The position numbers and the translations under genes are program-made. From a candidate division LCP-89 bacterium (GTDB taxonomy: Bacteria; Electryoneota; B3-LCP): 40,751 bases of DNA. Below are positions 24,700 through 32,758 of this stretch, piece by piece. The stretch covers positions 1 through 40,751 of the forward strand of contig JALGVT010000024.1 in NCBI GenBank assembly GCA_025774555.1, read 5' to 3'. The notes beneath the pieces are model-generated. The model was not told where the DNA came from. It worked only from the letters and a program-made list of their open reading frames with translations, and searched no databases. Within the stretch, counting starts at the first letter, position 1. Every line of letters starts with the position of its first letter.

Positions 24700-24861
24700 G
24701 GGGCTATCCCAAAAGTCTATAAACTGACATTATCCCATAGGGATGCCTACGGCACAAACGAAGTGTGGTAATCTCTTAGTGCTTGTAAAATAGGAGATTG
24801 CCACGTCATCAGCCGGACGGCTGATTCCTCGCAATGACATCGATACTTTTTGGACAGCCCC
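24700..24861. mobile_element. MITE-like element with 17-bp terminal inverted repeats
   Basis: The left end GGGGCTATCCCAAAAGT (24700-24716) and the reverse complement of the right end GGGGCTGTCCAAAAAGT (24845-24861) match at 15 of 17 bases. The 162-bp body holds no gene and contains the nested palindrome at 24797-24835. It starts 6 bases after the glyS stop codon. I see no convincing target-site duplication. Similar GGGGCTGTCC-type ends are found on several IS families; that is from memory. A transposase must be elsewhere in the genome if it is mobile. Confidence 0.7.
24797..24835. repeat. Nested palindrome inside the MITE
   Basis: The outer arms ATTGC (24797-24801) and GCAAT (24831-24835) enclose ATCAGCCG-GA-CGGCTGAT (24808-24825). 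The outer flanks match the element at 23282-23314; the inner palindrome does not. Confidence 0.75.
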
Positions 24862-24886
24862 TACGGATTATAAACGAATTTAAAAT

Positions 24887-24914
24887 AAAAGGGGCGCGGT
24901 TATGCGCCCTTTTT
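24887..24914. terminator. Bidirectional terminator between glyS and the ferredoxin gene
   Basis: The arms AAAAGGGGCGC (24887-24897) and GCGCCCTTTTT (24904-24914) pair with one G-T wobble around GGTTAT. T-runs exist on both strands. It lies between two convergent genes. Confidence 0.8.
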
Positions 24915-24919
24915 GATGA

Positions 24920-24935
24920 CGGCAGCAAGCTGCCG
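24920..24935. repeat. 7-bp palindrome with AA centre
   Basis: CGGCAGC (24920-24926), AA, GCTGCCG (24929-24935). It sits just downstream of the minus-strand ferredoxin gene and belongs to the purine-A-centre palindromes. Confidence 0.7.
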
Positions 24936-24954
24936 TGCTACATTTAGTATGTGA

Positions 24955-25755
24955 TTATCTAATCTCACCTTGTATAGTCACCACCGTCTCACTCAGAGGG
25001 ATATCCTCCCCCGACTTATTCATCGCTTCACGCACGATATGCATCAAGCCTGAACAGCAGGGTACTTCCATCACGACAACTTCAATGCTTTTGACTCCGC
25101 CGATCTGGATAATCTGCGCTATTTTGTCGATATAAGGGGTGGTATCATCCAGTTTCGGGCAGGCAATGACGATGGTTTTCCCCTTAACGAAATCTTGGTG
25201 AAAGTTCGCATAGCTAAAGGGCACACAATCAGCGATGAACGCCAGATTCGCATCCTTGAAATATGCCGCGAACGGAGCGACTAAATGAAGCTGAATGGGC
25301 CATTGGCGCAGTTCAGATGGAACGTGTTCTCCGCTGGCAGACAATTCGCTCTTACGACCGGTGTCAGTCCATTGCATAGTGCGGGAAGAAGGGCAGGCGG
25401 CAAACCGCGGCGGTGCGGCTGGTGAAGATTTCTCGGGAAGCTCGCCAGTGTGCTCTTCCATATGTTGATTGTGTTCAGTCAGTCTTTCGGGAGCCAACTC
25501 CTTTATCCGTTCGATGGTCATCTTCTCATCATACGGTTCAGCTTCTTTTTCGATAACCACAAGCGCGCCTGTGGGACATGTGCCCAGGCATGCGCCCAGC
25601 CCGTCGCAGTAAAGTTCGCGCACCAGTCTGGCTTTGGGACCGTCTTCCGTTTCGACAATTTGTAGAGCCTGTTCGGGACATCCGATGATACATTCTCCAC
25701 AGCCGTCACACAATGCTTGGTCGATTTCAATGATTTTTCGCGCTGCTTTTCCCAT
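24955..25755 (-). CDS. Ferredoxin-like 4Fe-4S protein with C-terminal domain
   Basis: A 266-residue protein. The first iron-sulfur motif is complete (Cys16, Cys19, Cys22, Cys26 in LCDGCGECIIGCP). The second, CDGLGACLGTCP (Cys50, Cys56, Cys60), has Leu53 where the second Cys should be, so it can only bind a cluster with three cysteines or a different ligand. I have seen this CDGLGAC form in related ferredoxin-like proteins, so it is likely a subfamily trait and not a sequencing error. Residues about 145-266 form a separate alpha/beta domain with ADCVPF, IVIACPKLDDTTPY and MEVPCCSG, whose Cys residues may also bind metal. It probably transfers electrons in the cytoplasm; the partner is unknown. 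The start has an AAGGA site 12 bases upstream. Confidence 0.82.
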   Translation of the reverse strand: MGKAARKIIEIDQALCDGCGECIIGCPEQALQIVETEDGPKARLVRELYCDGLGACLGTCPTGALVVIEKEAEPYDEKMTIERIKELAPERLTEHNQHMEEHTGELPEKSSPAAPPRFAACPSSRTMQWTDTGRKSELSASGEHVPSELRQWPIQLHLVAPFAAYFKDANLAFIADCVPFSYANFHQDFVKGKTIVIACPKLDDTTPYIDKIAQIIQIGGVKSIEVVVMEVPCCSGLMHIVREAMNKSGEDIPLSETVVTIQGEIR

Positions 25756-26009
25756 GATTCAGCTTGTCCTTGTTAAAATGTGCCGTTCATTCTGGTACGT
25801 ATATTTCCTATATAAGGTTGGCAGGGAAATAAATATTTAGCGTTCCCTCAAATTTCATCAATTGTCTCTTGGTGATTCGCCGGATAATGCTTATTTTGGG
25901 AAACATGCAGAATGTGACGTAGATCGCATATATCATTAGCTCGATACAATAAATTGGAACATCGATAAAGCCTATGACAGATAAAACCGTTAAAAGCGGG
26001 AGAGAATCT

Positions 26010-26318
26010 ATGACAGTTTTGATGGATTTTCAAGATCGAGCGGTGCGTCTTACTGAAGAGAGGCAGAATCACATCGCTCAAGCAGATGATCCCGACCTAT
26101 GGGAGAAAGCGATCAGTGACACGTTAGGTAAACCTGACGAAGTCATTGAGACTTTCCACCATCCGGAATTAAGATTATTTTATCGTGTCTATTCCCGAGC
26201 CGCAGCCGGTCGTCAGAATTTTTATGTCATCGTTAAAGTGCGAGGATTTGACATGCTGATCGTTACTGCCTTTTTCGGAAAGGATTTATCATGGGGAGGA
26301 ACTCAGTGGACAAACTGA
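26010..26318 (+). CDS. Putative RelE/barnase-EndoU-fold (PBECR-like) nuclease
   Basis: This small protein (102 residues from ATG 26010) has a strong GGGAGAG site 7 bases upstream; ATG 25974 would add 12 residues without such a site. The order RAVRLTEERQNHI, then an Asp/Glu helix with DTLGKPDEVIE, then RLFYRVYSR, NFYVIVKVR and IVTAFFGK resembles the PBECR-type nucleases of the BECR superfamily, small RNase-like toxins. Conserved His (NHI), Arg and Tyr residues are compatible with a nuclease site. It overlaps the DUF2283 gene, a known frequent partner of such proteins. A toxin role is inferred from fold resemblance and context. Confidence 0.65.
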   Translation: MTVLMDFQDRAVRLTEERQNHIAQADDPDLWEKAISDTLGKPDEVIETFHHPELRLFYRVYSRAAAGRQNFYVIVKVRGFDMLIVTAFFGKDLSWGGTQWTN

Positions 26319-26554
26319 AAATCTGGTATGATCCAGAAGGCGATTATCTTGAAATTGCGTTTTCCAAGAAGTCTGGCGAATTCAGATCCACCTCTTCAAA
26401 GAACGTCATGCTCAAGGTTGACAGCTTCGGACAGATGATCGGATTTGCAATCATGAATCTCAGCCAGGTTGAATTAACCCCAATGGAAATAGAATTACCT
26501 CTCGATGAACTAAAAAGTCTGCTTAAGCAATACGGTGTCCTCACTGAAGTCTGA
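26306..26554 (+). CDS. DUF2283 family protein, likely antitoxin partner
   Basis: This 82-residue protein starts from GTG 26306, which has a GGGGAGGA site 5 bases upstream. ATG 26291 is the alternative but would have no site. The sequence matches DUF2283: KIWYDPEGDYLEIAF, then VMLKVDSFGQMIGFAIMNLS and a C-terminal LPLDELKSLL. Proteins of this family are small, and many sit next to PBECR or RelE-like genes. The start lies inside the upstream gene, so translation is coupled. Together with the preceding gene it forms a compact two-gene unit followed by a strong terminator. Confidence 0.85.
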   Translation: MDKLKIWYDPEGDYLEIAFSKKSGEFRSTSSKNVMLKVDSFGQMIGFAIMNLSQVELTPMEIELPLDELKSLLKQYGVLTEV

Positions 26555-26601
26555 TTAATACAAAGTCCGTAACCGGGACGTTCGCTGTCTAATTGAATAT
26601 G

Positions 26602-26632
26602 ACAGATCAGATGATATTTCTGATCTGTTTTT
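26602..26632 (+). terminator. Rho-independent terminator after the DUF2283 gene
   Basis: ACAGATCAGA (26602-26611), loop TGATATT, TCTGATCTGT (26619-26628), then TTTTA. This is a perfect 10-bp stem with a T-run, 48 bases after the stop codon. Confidence 0.9.
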
Positions 26633-26744
26633 ATTGGCACTCTTTCCACCTCCCGCGTCCTCTACAAATTGTCCTTCCTGATATAAAATCTCAACCTGAC
26701 TTTAATTTCCCTTCATCCGTTTGAATGCTTCGCTTGAATCTTTC

Positions 26745-26773
26745 TTGCTTTTTAAGCGTTTTTTTATTATACT
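26745..26773 (+). promoter_or_regulatory. Promoter of the flippase operon
   Basis: -35 TTGCTT (26745-26750), 17-base spacer, -10 TATACT (26768-26773). The start point would be near 26780, leaving a short leader before the TTG start codon at 26807. Confidence 0.65.
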
Positions 26774-26806
26774 TGTCAGATACTGGACTTTAAGCGATAA
26801 ATCCAT

Positions 26807-28111
26807 TTGGAACTTCTGCGTTATCGGCACATAGCTTTCGGCGCACTGGCAGTTAAATCCCTGCCGCTGATATACGGCGGTGCGGTGATTCTTTTTGTCA
26901 ATACTCATCTTCCTCGCGATACGGAATTGGGCGTTTATACGCTGGCGATTGCCACTTTTTTCGTCGTTTCCCTGATCGGCAAAAGTTTCGCTCTCTATCC
27001 CTTGATTAAGTTCATGGCGGAGGGCAGTTCGAGCGGCAGTTCATGGAAGGCTGGCGTCACCTACTGGGTGGGAACGCAGATTGTCGGAGCTATTCTAATC
27101 TGGAGCTTTGCGCCTTACGCTCCAGGCATATTTCATGCTCCGGGGCTGGATGACGGTATGCGCTGGGCAGCCTGGATTATCCTGGCGTTCATCCCGCGTG
27201 ATTTAGTGTCAGCGTTGCTGCAGGCTCGCCGCGAAGTCTGGCGTTTGTCGATCCTTGAAGCGTGCTATTTTCTGGCGGCGGCAGCGGGAATTGTGGTATT
27301 GGCGCTCAGGGGTGATCTCAGGAATGCGGATCAGGTGCTTGCGCTGAACTTAGCTGCGGGAGCGCTTTCAACGGCGATAGCGCCGGTACTCTGCTACGGC
27401 AGGATTCCAGGCTGGGGCCGAAGTTCAGACAAGGCGTGGGGAAAAATGGCGCGCTACGGCAGAGATTCACTGGGCATCGGCATCGGGGACACGGTTTATA
27501 CCCAGCTCGATTATCATATCCTGGGATTGTATATGGGCGCATCGGAAGTGGCTCTGTATTTTGCCGCCAAGAACTTCTTCCGCTTCTACAATGCCGTCAC
27601 GCAGGCAATCAATCTGTTGATCTTCCCGACCAGTTCGAACCTGTTTGCGAGGGGTGAGATCGGGAAACTGAAGGAGCTTATCGAGAAGGTTCTCGGCGGA
27701 TATTTCGGTTTCCTTCTCATTATCAACATTCTGATTTTATTTGGAGCAGACTGGATTGTGGCGGTGGTGTACCGCGGTATCTTCCCTGATGCGGCAAACA
27801 TTCTGCGCGTTTTTGCCATTGCCAGCTTCTTCGAACCGTTATACATGGTCAGCGAAAACGTCTTATACGGCATCGGCAAACCTAAAGCTATTCTAATTGC
27901 CATGTGGAGTTCACTTATCTTATTCGGTATCCTCTCAGCTATTCTGATGCCTGCATACGGCGCGATGGGCGGCGCGATGGTTATTTTAGGGACTCTCTTC
28001 TCTCTGTCAGCGATAACGATATTTTTCTTGAAACGCGAGATTCAGGTTACGCCTTTCAGTATTTTTTCCCGCGCTCTGACGGCATTAAAAAACAGCGCAG
28101 GTATCCACTGA
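26807..28111 (+). CDS. Polysaccharide flippase (Wzx/MATE-like, MOP superfamily)
   Basis: This 434-residue integral membrane protein has about 12 helices. It begins at a TTG codon, because an in-frame stop lies just upstream and the first internal Met is too far in. The arrangement, with GKSFALYPLIKFMAEG near helix 2 and repeated pairs of helices followed by small charged loops such as GEIGKLKELIEKVLGG, fits oligosaccharide or polysaccharide export flippases. It would move a lipid-linked glycan across the inner membrane. A clear promoter lies upstream, and the gene ends overlapping the start of the next gene by one base (TGATG). Confidence 0.85.
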   Translation: MELLRYRHIAFGALAVKSLPLIYGGAVILFVNTHLPRDTELGVYTLAIATFFVVSLIGKSFALYPLIKFMAEGSSSGSSWKAGVTYWVGTQIVGAILIWSFAPYAPGIFHAPGLDDGMRWAAWIILAFIPRDLVSALLQARREVWRLSILEACYFLAAAAGIVVLALRGDLRNADQVLALNLAAGALSTAIAPVLCYGRIPGWGRSSDKAWGKMARYGRDSLGIGIGDTVYTQLDYHILGLYMGASEVALYFAAKNFFRFYNAVTQAINLLIFPTSSNLFARGEIGKLKELIEKVLGGYFGFLLIINILILFGADWIVAVVYRGIFPDAANILRVFAIASFFEPLYMVSENVLYGIGKPKAILIAMWSSLILFGILSAILMPAYGAMGGAMVILGTLFSLSAITIFFLKREIQVTPFSIFSRALTALKNSAGIH

Positions 28112-28785
28112 TGCTGGATCAAGCGATTCGTTTCGGGGCGATATTAGCTCAGCCAGAATTCTCTGCGTCCGGCAGCATTCTCGAAGTCGGATCCGGATCT
28201 CTGGGTATCACAGCATTTATCAATGAGCCTGTAGTCGGCGTGGACGTCTGTTTTAATCGCGCTCCGGCGGAGGGGATGAAGGGGATAACCGCTTCTGTAA
28301 CGGCTCTGCCCTTTGCTGATCGTTCCTTCGACAGGGTGATCTGTTCGGACATGCTCGAGCATATCCCTGAAAACGTTCGACCGGCAGCCATAAAAGAGCT
28401 GATTCGCGTCACCAGAAGGACGCTCTTTCTCGCCTGCCCCTGCGGAGAGGAAGCCCGGCGGATGGATGGATGGTTAAGCAGACTCTATCGTTTCTTCACT
28501 CTACCAGTTCCCGATTGGCTGGAAGAACATCAAGCTGAAACAATTCCCGATCCGGAAGCGATTCAGAGCGTTCTAAGCGAAAGCGGCGTTCCTTACCGGG
28601 AAATAGGTGGCGAAAGCGCCCTTGCTCATTTCGTCATAAGTCTGCTGATTTCGACAAAATTCATGAATAATGTCTGGAAATCCATCTTTCAGGATCGTCC
28701 GGACAGGGCGGTTAACGCCGCTCATCTAGCACGATTCCCAGGGAGCACGGCTTACCGCAGGTTATGGATTATCAATGCAGCTTAA
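28111..28785 (+). CDS. Class I SAM-dependent methyltransferase
   Basis: A 224-residue protein from ATG 28111, which overlaps the flippase stop by one base. The SAM-binding motif is ILEVGSGSLG (23-32), and the post-motif segment FDRVICSDMLEHIPE is typical of type 11 methyltransferases. The remaining C-terminal region has no clear acceptor-binding signature. Since it sits between a flippase and a glycan-type membrane protein, it may methylate a surface sugar or lipid. The in-frame sequence before 28111 overlaps the flippase and is not likely to be translated. Confidence 0.85.
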   Translation: MLDQAIRFGAILAQPEFSASGSILEVGSGSLGITAFINEPVVGVDVCFNRAPAEGMKGITASVTALPFADRSFDRVICSDMLEHIPENVRPAAIKELIRVTRRTLFLACPCGEEARRMDGWLSRLYRFFTLPVPDWLEEHQAETIPDPEAIQSVLSESGVPYREIGGESALAHFVISLLISTKFMNNVWKSIFQDRPDRAVNAAHLARFPGSTAYRRLWIINAA

Positions 28786-28818
28786 CACAAATTAACCAGC
28801 CCTAACAGTGAGGTAAAG

Positions 28819-31263
28819 TTGGCTAAAAAGAAAACGAAAGAAAAGAGAACGCCACTGGTTGAGGGAAAGAAGGCAAAGCCGCCTAAATTCGATCTCTTCG
28901 GCGAAGACAGTCTTCCGAAATGGGCAATCATTCTCTTCGCTCTGCTCGCGCTATATCTCTTCAATGCGTTCATCTTTCCATCTATCGTCTTTGATGATTA
29001 TGATTTTCTTTTAGGAGGCGATAATCTCGCCGCCGCGCCCATCGCCAAGATGGGAACTGACTTCCTGGCTGAAGGTGAAGTACCAAACTGGTGTCCGTAT
29101 ATCTTTGGTGGGATGCCCATGGTCGGCAGTCTTATGTTCGCCAACCATTACTACTGGGCGTTCGTACCGGCAATCCGAGATCTGGTATCATTGCTTTTTT
29201 TCGGGAGTGATTTCGGATGGCTGTTCATTCACTACATACTGGCAGGATTTGGCATATTCTTCCTGCTGCGCACCCTCGGCGTTCACTGGATATTCGCGCT
29301 GTTATGCGGTATGCTCTATGCCTACAATCCAACTATGGTCGTTTACGCTGACGTAGGTCATGGTTCAAAAGTGATGACCATTGCATACCTGCCGTGGATT
29401 CTCTACTTTATCCGGCAGTTATATCATAAACCGGGACCTGGTTGGGCGGCTGGACTGGCGCTATTTTTTGGCGCTCTTCTCCTGGCACTGCACGTTCAGA
29501 TCGCGTATTATGGAGCAATGTTGATCGGACTCTACGTCGTTTATTCATTTATCACCGGCGGAAAAACGGATTTCATAAAGAATATAAGAGCGTCTTTTTA
29601 TCTGATTGCCGCAGCTATACTTGCCTTCGGCATCTCTGCGACGCTCTACTTCCAGGTGTTTGAATACAGCGAATTTTCTCAGCGCGGCGGAGGGTTAGGA
29701 GGCGGCGCTCCCTGGGATTACGCCACTGCCTGGTCATTCCACCCACTGGAATCGCTGAGCTACGTCTTTCCATCATTCTACGGTTATGGCGGCAGTACCT
29801 ACTGGGGCTTTATGCCCTTTACCGACATGTCGGTTTATTGGGGAGGTTTAGCATTGCTCTTCGCTCCCCTGGCAATCGTATTGAAGCGGGACAGGTTCAC
29901 CATCTTTCTAATAGTGCTCGCGGCTGCGGCGTGGATCGTCTCTTTCGGCAAATTCCTGCCGATACTCTATTATCCGCTGTATGAATTGTTGCCCTATTTC
30001 AATAAGTTCCGCGTGCCTTCGTTGATCCAATCTCTGGTTCTGTTGAGCGCGGTCGTGCTGGCAGGACGAGGATTGCAGGCTCTGTGGCAGTTATTGAAAA
30101 CCGGTGATAGCAAGGGTGAAGAAATTGGCAGAAAGCTGCTGGTAAGCGGCGGGATTATTGCAGGAATCTGCCTGCTTATTATCATTCTTCAGGGCGCTCT
30201 TAAATCGACATTTATAGCATGGATACTATCCGCAAGACCTCAGATGCAGCCACAGGACGCGGCAATCGCATTTGGGATGTTTATTGGTGACTGTGCGCGA
30301 TTATTGGGGATGGTTGTGGTTCTATACGGAAGCGCGGCGCTGGCTCTGATGAAGAAAGCGCCTGCGTGGGTATTTGCAGCGGCGGCGGTTTTAGTAGTAA
30401 TCTTAGAAGTCAATCATTTCGATAAAAGCTTGATCCACCCCACCCCGCCTCAGCACATGGATGCGTACCTGCAGGCTGATGATGTCGTAGGTTTCCTGCA
30501 AAAAGAAACAGAACCGTTCCGAGTGTTTCCTCTGACCGGAAGCAGAAATCCTGACTGGTACATGCAGCACCGGATTGAATCTGTTGACGGCTATTCCGCT
30601 TCAAAGATGAAATTGTACCATATTGCAAGAGATTCTATAACCCAGAACAATCCCAATTTCCTGAAGTTGATGAACGTGAAATACTTCATCACTGACAGAC
30701 CGATCAACCATCCTGACTTCATGGAGGTGTTTGTAGGTGGAAAGGAGAGGGTGTACCAGTACCAACGGGCTTTTCCCCGAGCATTCCTGTTGAACCAGGC
30801 GGTGCAGGTAGCGTCCGATTCTGAAATCTTTGATCTATATCGCAGGGGAAACTTCGATTTTTCAAAGGTGGCTGTGATTCAGGATAATCTTTCCGGCAGT
30901 CTCGATCCGAAGGCTGAAGGCAGCGTAAAGTGGCTTGCGAGATCACCGGATCACCTTGAATTAGAAGTGGAGACCAACGGCAGGCAGCTTCTCTTTTTAT
31001 CCGAAGTGTATTATCCTTCCGGGTGGACTGCGACCTTAGACGGAGTTGAAGTGCCGGTCATCAGAACCAATTATATGTTCCGGGGAGTGGAAATCCCTGC
31101 TGGCAAACATATCTTAGCGATGTCTTACATGCCGCTCAGCGCAGGCAGGGGGGTAATCTTTAAATGGATCTCCGTGCTTATCATTTTAGCCGGTTTTGCC
31201 ATCGCTTATTTCCAAAAGCGCCGTTCAAGTTCTACTCATATGGAAACCGCAGATGAAGTATGA
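28819..31263 (+). CDS. YfhO-family membrane protein, putative glycosyltransferase-like
   Basis: This 814-residue protein starts at TTG with a GAGGT site just upstream. A charged Lys-rich start is followed by about 12 membrane helices in residues 35-540 and a last one at about 783-803. Between lies a soluble domain at about 540-780. The region VPNWCPYIFGGMPMVGS, followed by NHYYW, matches the periplasmic loop signature of YfhO proteins. Family members resemble GT-C-type membrane glycosyltransferases and some add glycosyl units to teichoic acids or lipids in other phyla. The substrate here is not known. It lies in the flippase operon, 33 bases after the methyltransferase. Confidence 0.82.
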   Translation: MAKKKTKEKRTPLVEGKKAKPPKFDLFGEDSLPKWAIILFALLALYLFNAFIFPSIVFDDYDFLLGGDNLAAAPIAKMGTDFLAEGEVPNWCPYIFGGMPMVGSLMFANHYYWAFVPAIRDLVSLLFFGSDFGWLFIHYILAGFGIFFLLRTLGVHWIFALLCGMLYAYNPTMVVYADVGHGSKVMTIAYLPWILYFIRQLYHKPGPGWAAGLALFFGALLLALHVQIAYYGAMLIGLYVVYSFITGGKTDFIKNIRASFYLIAAAILAFGISATLYFQVFEYSEFSQRGGGLGGGAPWDYATAWSFHPLESLSYVFPSFYGYGGSTYWGFMPFTDMSVYWGGLALLFAPLAIVLKRDRFTIFLIVLAAAAWIVSFGKFLPILYYPLYELLPYFNKFRVPSLIQSLVLLSAVVLAGRGLQALWQLLKTGDSKGEEIGRKLLVSGGIIAGICLLIIILQGALKSTFIAWILSARPQMQPQDAAIAFGMFIGDCARLLGMVVVLYGSAALALMKKAPAWVFAAAAVLVVILEVNHFDKSLIHPTPPQHMDAYLQADDVVGFLQKETEPFRVFPLTGSRNPDWYMQHRIESVDGYSASKMKLYHIARDSITQNNPNFLKLMNVKYFITDRPINHPDFMEVFVGGKERVYQYQRAFPRAFLLNQAVQVASDSEIFDLYRRGNFDFSKVAVIQDNLSGSLDPKAEGSVKWLARSPDHLELEVETNGRQLLFLSEVYYPSGWTATLDGVEVPVIRTNYMFRGVEIPAGKHILAMSYMPLSAGRGVIFKWISVLIILAGFAIAYFQKRRSSSTHMETADEV

Positions 31264-32050
31264 TCTCGTAAAAAACAGGCTGGAGAAATTGCTGGGAGAT
31301 AGTCCTTTTCTGCGCAAACTGTTCTTCGCGGCGATGGACCGGTTATTTTTAAGATCAAGATATGTTGCAAGAGAAATTGCAATGTTGAAACGAAGCGGCT
31401 TTGCACCACAGCAGATTCTTGACGCAGGATCGGGTTTCGGTCAATATAGCTTCCGCATGGCAAGGATTTTCCCGAAAGCAAGAATTACCGGACTGGACGT
31501 CAAAGAGGAGATCGTCGCTTCCGGCAACCGGTTGGCACAGAGATCAGGAGTTGAAAACATATCATTTAAAACTGGTGATCTGCTTGACTTAGGTTATTTG
31601 GGTCAGTTCGATTTAGCATTATCCGTAGATGTGCTCGAACACATCGAAGACGACCGCGCCGTGATAGGAAATATCTCAAAGGCTCTGAAACCCGGCGGCT
31701 TTTTTATATTCACTACTCCCTATTTCGACGGCGTCAACCCTGGAGGAGCCGTATTCATCGATGAGCACGTCCGCCCGGGATATTCAAGAGACGAGACCGA
31801 AGAGAAACTGTTTGAGGCGGGATTACGGCTAAAGAAGTTCACCATTACTTACGGTTATTGGGGTAATATCGCCTGGAATCTGCTGCAGAAGATACCCATG
31901 AGACTGCTTTCCGGAAGGTTCTGGCTGCTGCCAGTCGTTTTCATCTATTTCATCGTGGTTTATCCTCTTGCCTGGATATGTATGAAACTGGATATGATTT
32001 CAGATAACCGCAGCGGCGGAGGCATCTTAGCTGTAACAGAAAAAATATAA
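31253..32050 (+). CDS. SAM-dependent methyltransferase with C-terminal membrane anchor
   Basis: A 265-residue protein starting at ATG 31253, overlapping the YfhO stop by 11 bases. The SAM motif is ILDAGSGFGQYS (55-66), followed by ITGLDVKEE and the late motif FDLALSVDVLEHIEDD; PGGFFIFTTPYF follows. A hydrophobic segment at about 213-238 (FWLLPVVFIYFIVVYPLAW) should hold it to the inner membrane. This suggests a membrane lipid or lipid-linked glycan substrate. The acceptor is unknown. Confidence 0.85.
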   Translation: MKYDLVKNRLEKLLGDSPFLRKLFFAAMDRLFLRSRYVAREIAMLKRSGFAPQQILDAGSGFGQYSFRMARIFPKARITGLDVKEEIVASGNRLAQRSGVENISFKTGDLLDLGYLGQFDLALSVDVLEHIEDDRAVIGNISKALKPGGFFIFTTPYFDGVNPGGAVFIDEHVRPGYSRDETEEKLFEAGLRLKKFTITYGYWGNIAWNLLQKIPMRLLSGRFWLLPVVFIYFIVVYPLAWICMKLDMISDNRSGGGILAVTEKI

Positions 32051-32068
32051 CTGGAGAGGTCGCTATTT

Positions 32069-32758
32069 ATGTTAAAAGCCGATCAGGAAAGAGCATTGTG
32101 GCTGGGTATGGCAAAAGCAATAGCCCATGATATGGGCACTCCTCTCTCTTCGATCATGGGATGGCTGGAGATGCTGCCGGCTATGAAGAATCCCGAAAGC
32201 GCTATCAGGGAAATCAATAGCAGCATTGACAGGCTGAACCTTCTGTCGCAGCGTTTGGAACTCTTAAGCCCGCCGGTGAAACATTCTGCCATTCCATTAC
32301 ACGAAGCCGTGGATCGGGTTATCGCATACTTCAGCAAGCGGCTGTCAGACAATTCAAGCGTTACTCTGAAATCTGAAGTGGATTCATCGCTCACGATCTC
32401 CGTGCACCCGGCGTTATTGGAATGGGCGCTGGAATGCTTAGTTAAAAATGCCATAGATGCATTGCAGGAGAAAGGCGGCGAGATCCGTTTAAGCGCTGAA
32501 TTGGAGGATGAATCCGTATTGCTGAATATCATTGACGACGGCTGCGGCATGCCGGACGAGGACATGGATACGATCTTCAGTCCGGGATACACAACGAAGC
32601 GCAGCGGCAGGGGGATCGGTCTGCCTCTGGCAAGATACATCGTCGAAGAACTTCTTGGCGGAAGACTTGACTGTAAATTATCTTTAGTTGATCAGGGAAC
32701 TAATATAGAAGTAGCGCTAAATAGAAGTGATTATCACAATAAAGAGGGTGAAAAATGA
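32069..32758 (+). CDS. Sensor-less histidine kinase
   Basis: A 229-residue kinase with only the catalytic core. The H-box is AHDMGTPLSS (phospho-acceptor His20). The N-box is LVKNAIDAL (Asn127). The G1 box is DDGCGM, then FSPGYTTK and GRGIGLPLA (G2). There is no membrane segment, PAS, GAF or HAMP part, so it must receive its input from another protein. It overlaps the MscS gene by 4 bases (ATGA), which suggests the two are made together. A response regulator is not present in this window. A GGAGAGG site precedes the ATG. Confidence 0.9.
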   Translation: MLKADQERALWLGMAKAIAHDMGTPLSSIMGWLEMLPAMKNPESAIREINSSIDRLNLLSQRLELLSPPVKHSAIPLHEAVDRVIAYFSKRLSDNSSVTLKSEVDSSLTISVHPALLEWALECLVKNAIDALQEKGGEIRLSAELEDESVLLNIIDDGCGMPDEDMDTIFSPGYTTKRSGRGIGLPLARYIVEELLGGRLDCKLSLVDQGTNIEVALNRSDYHNKEGEK

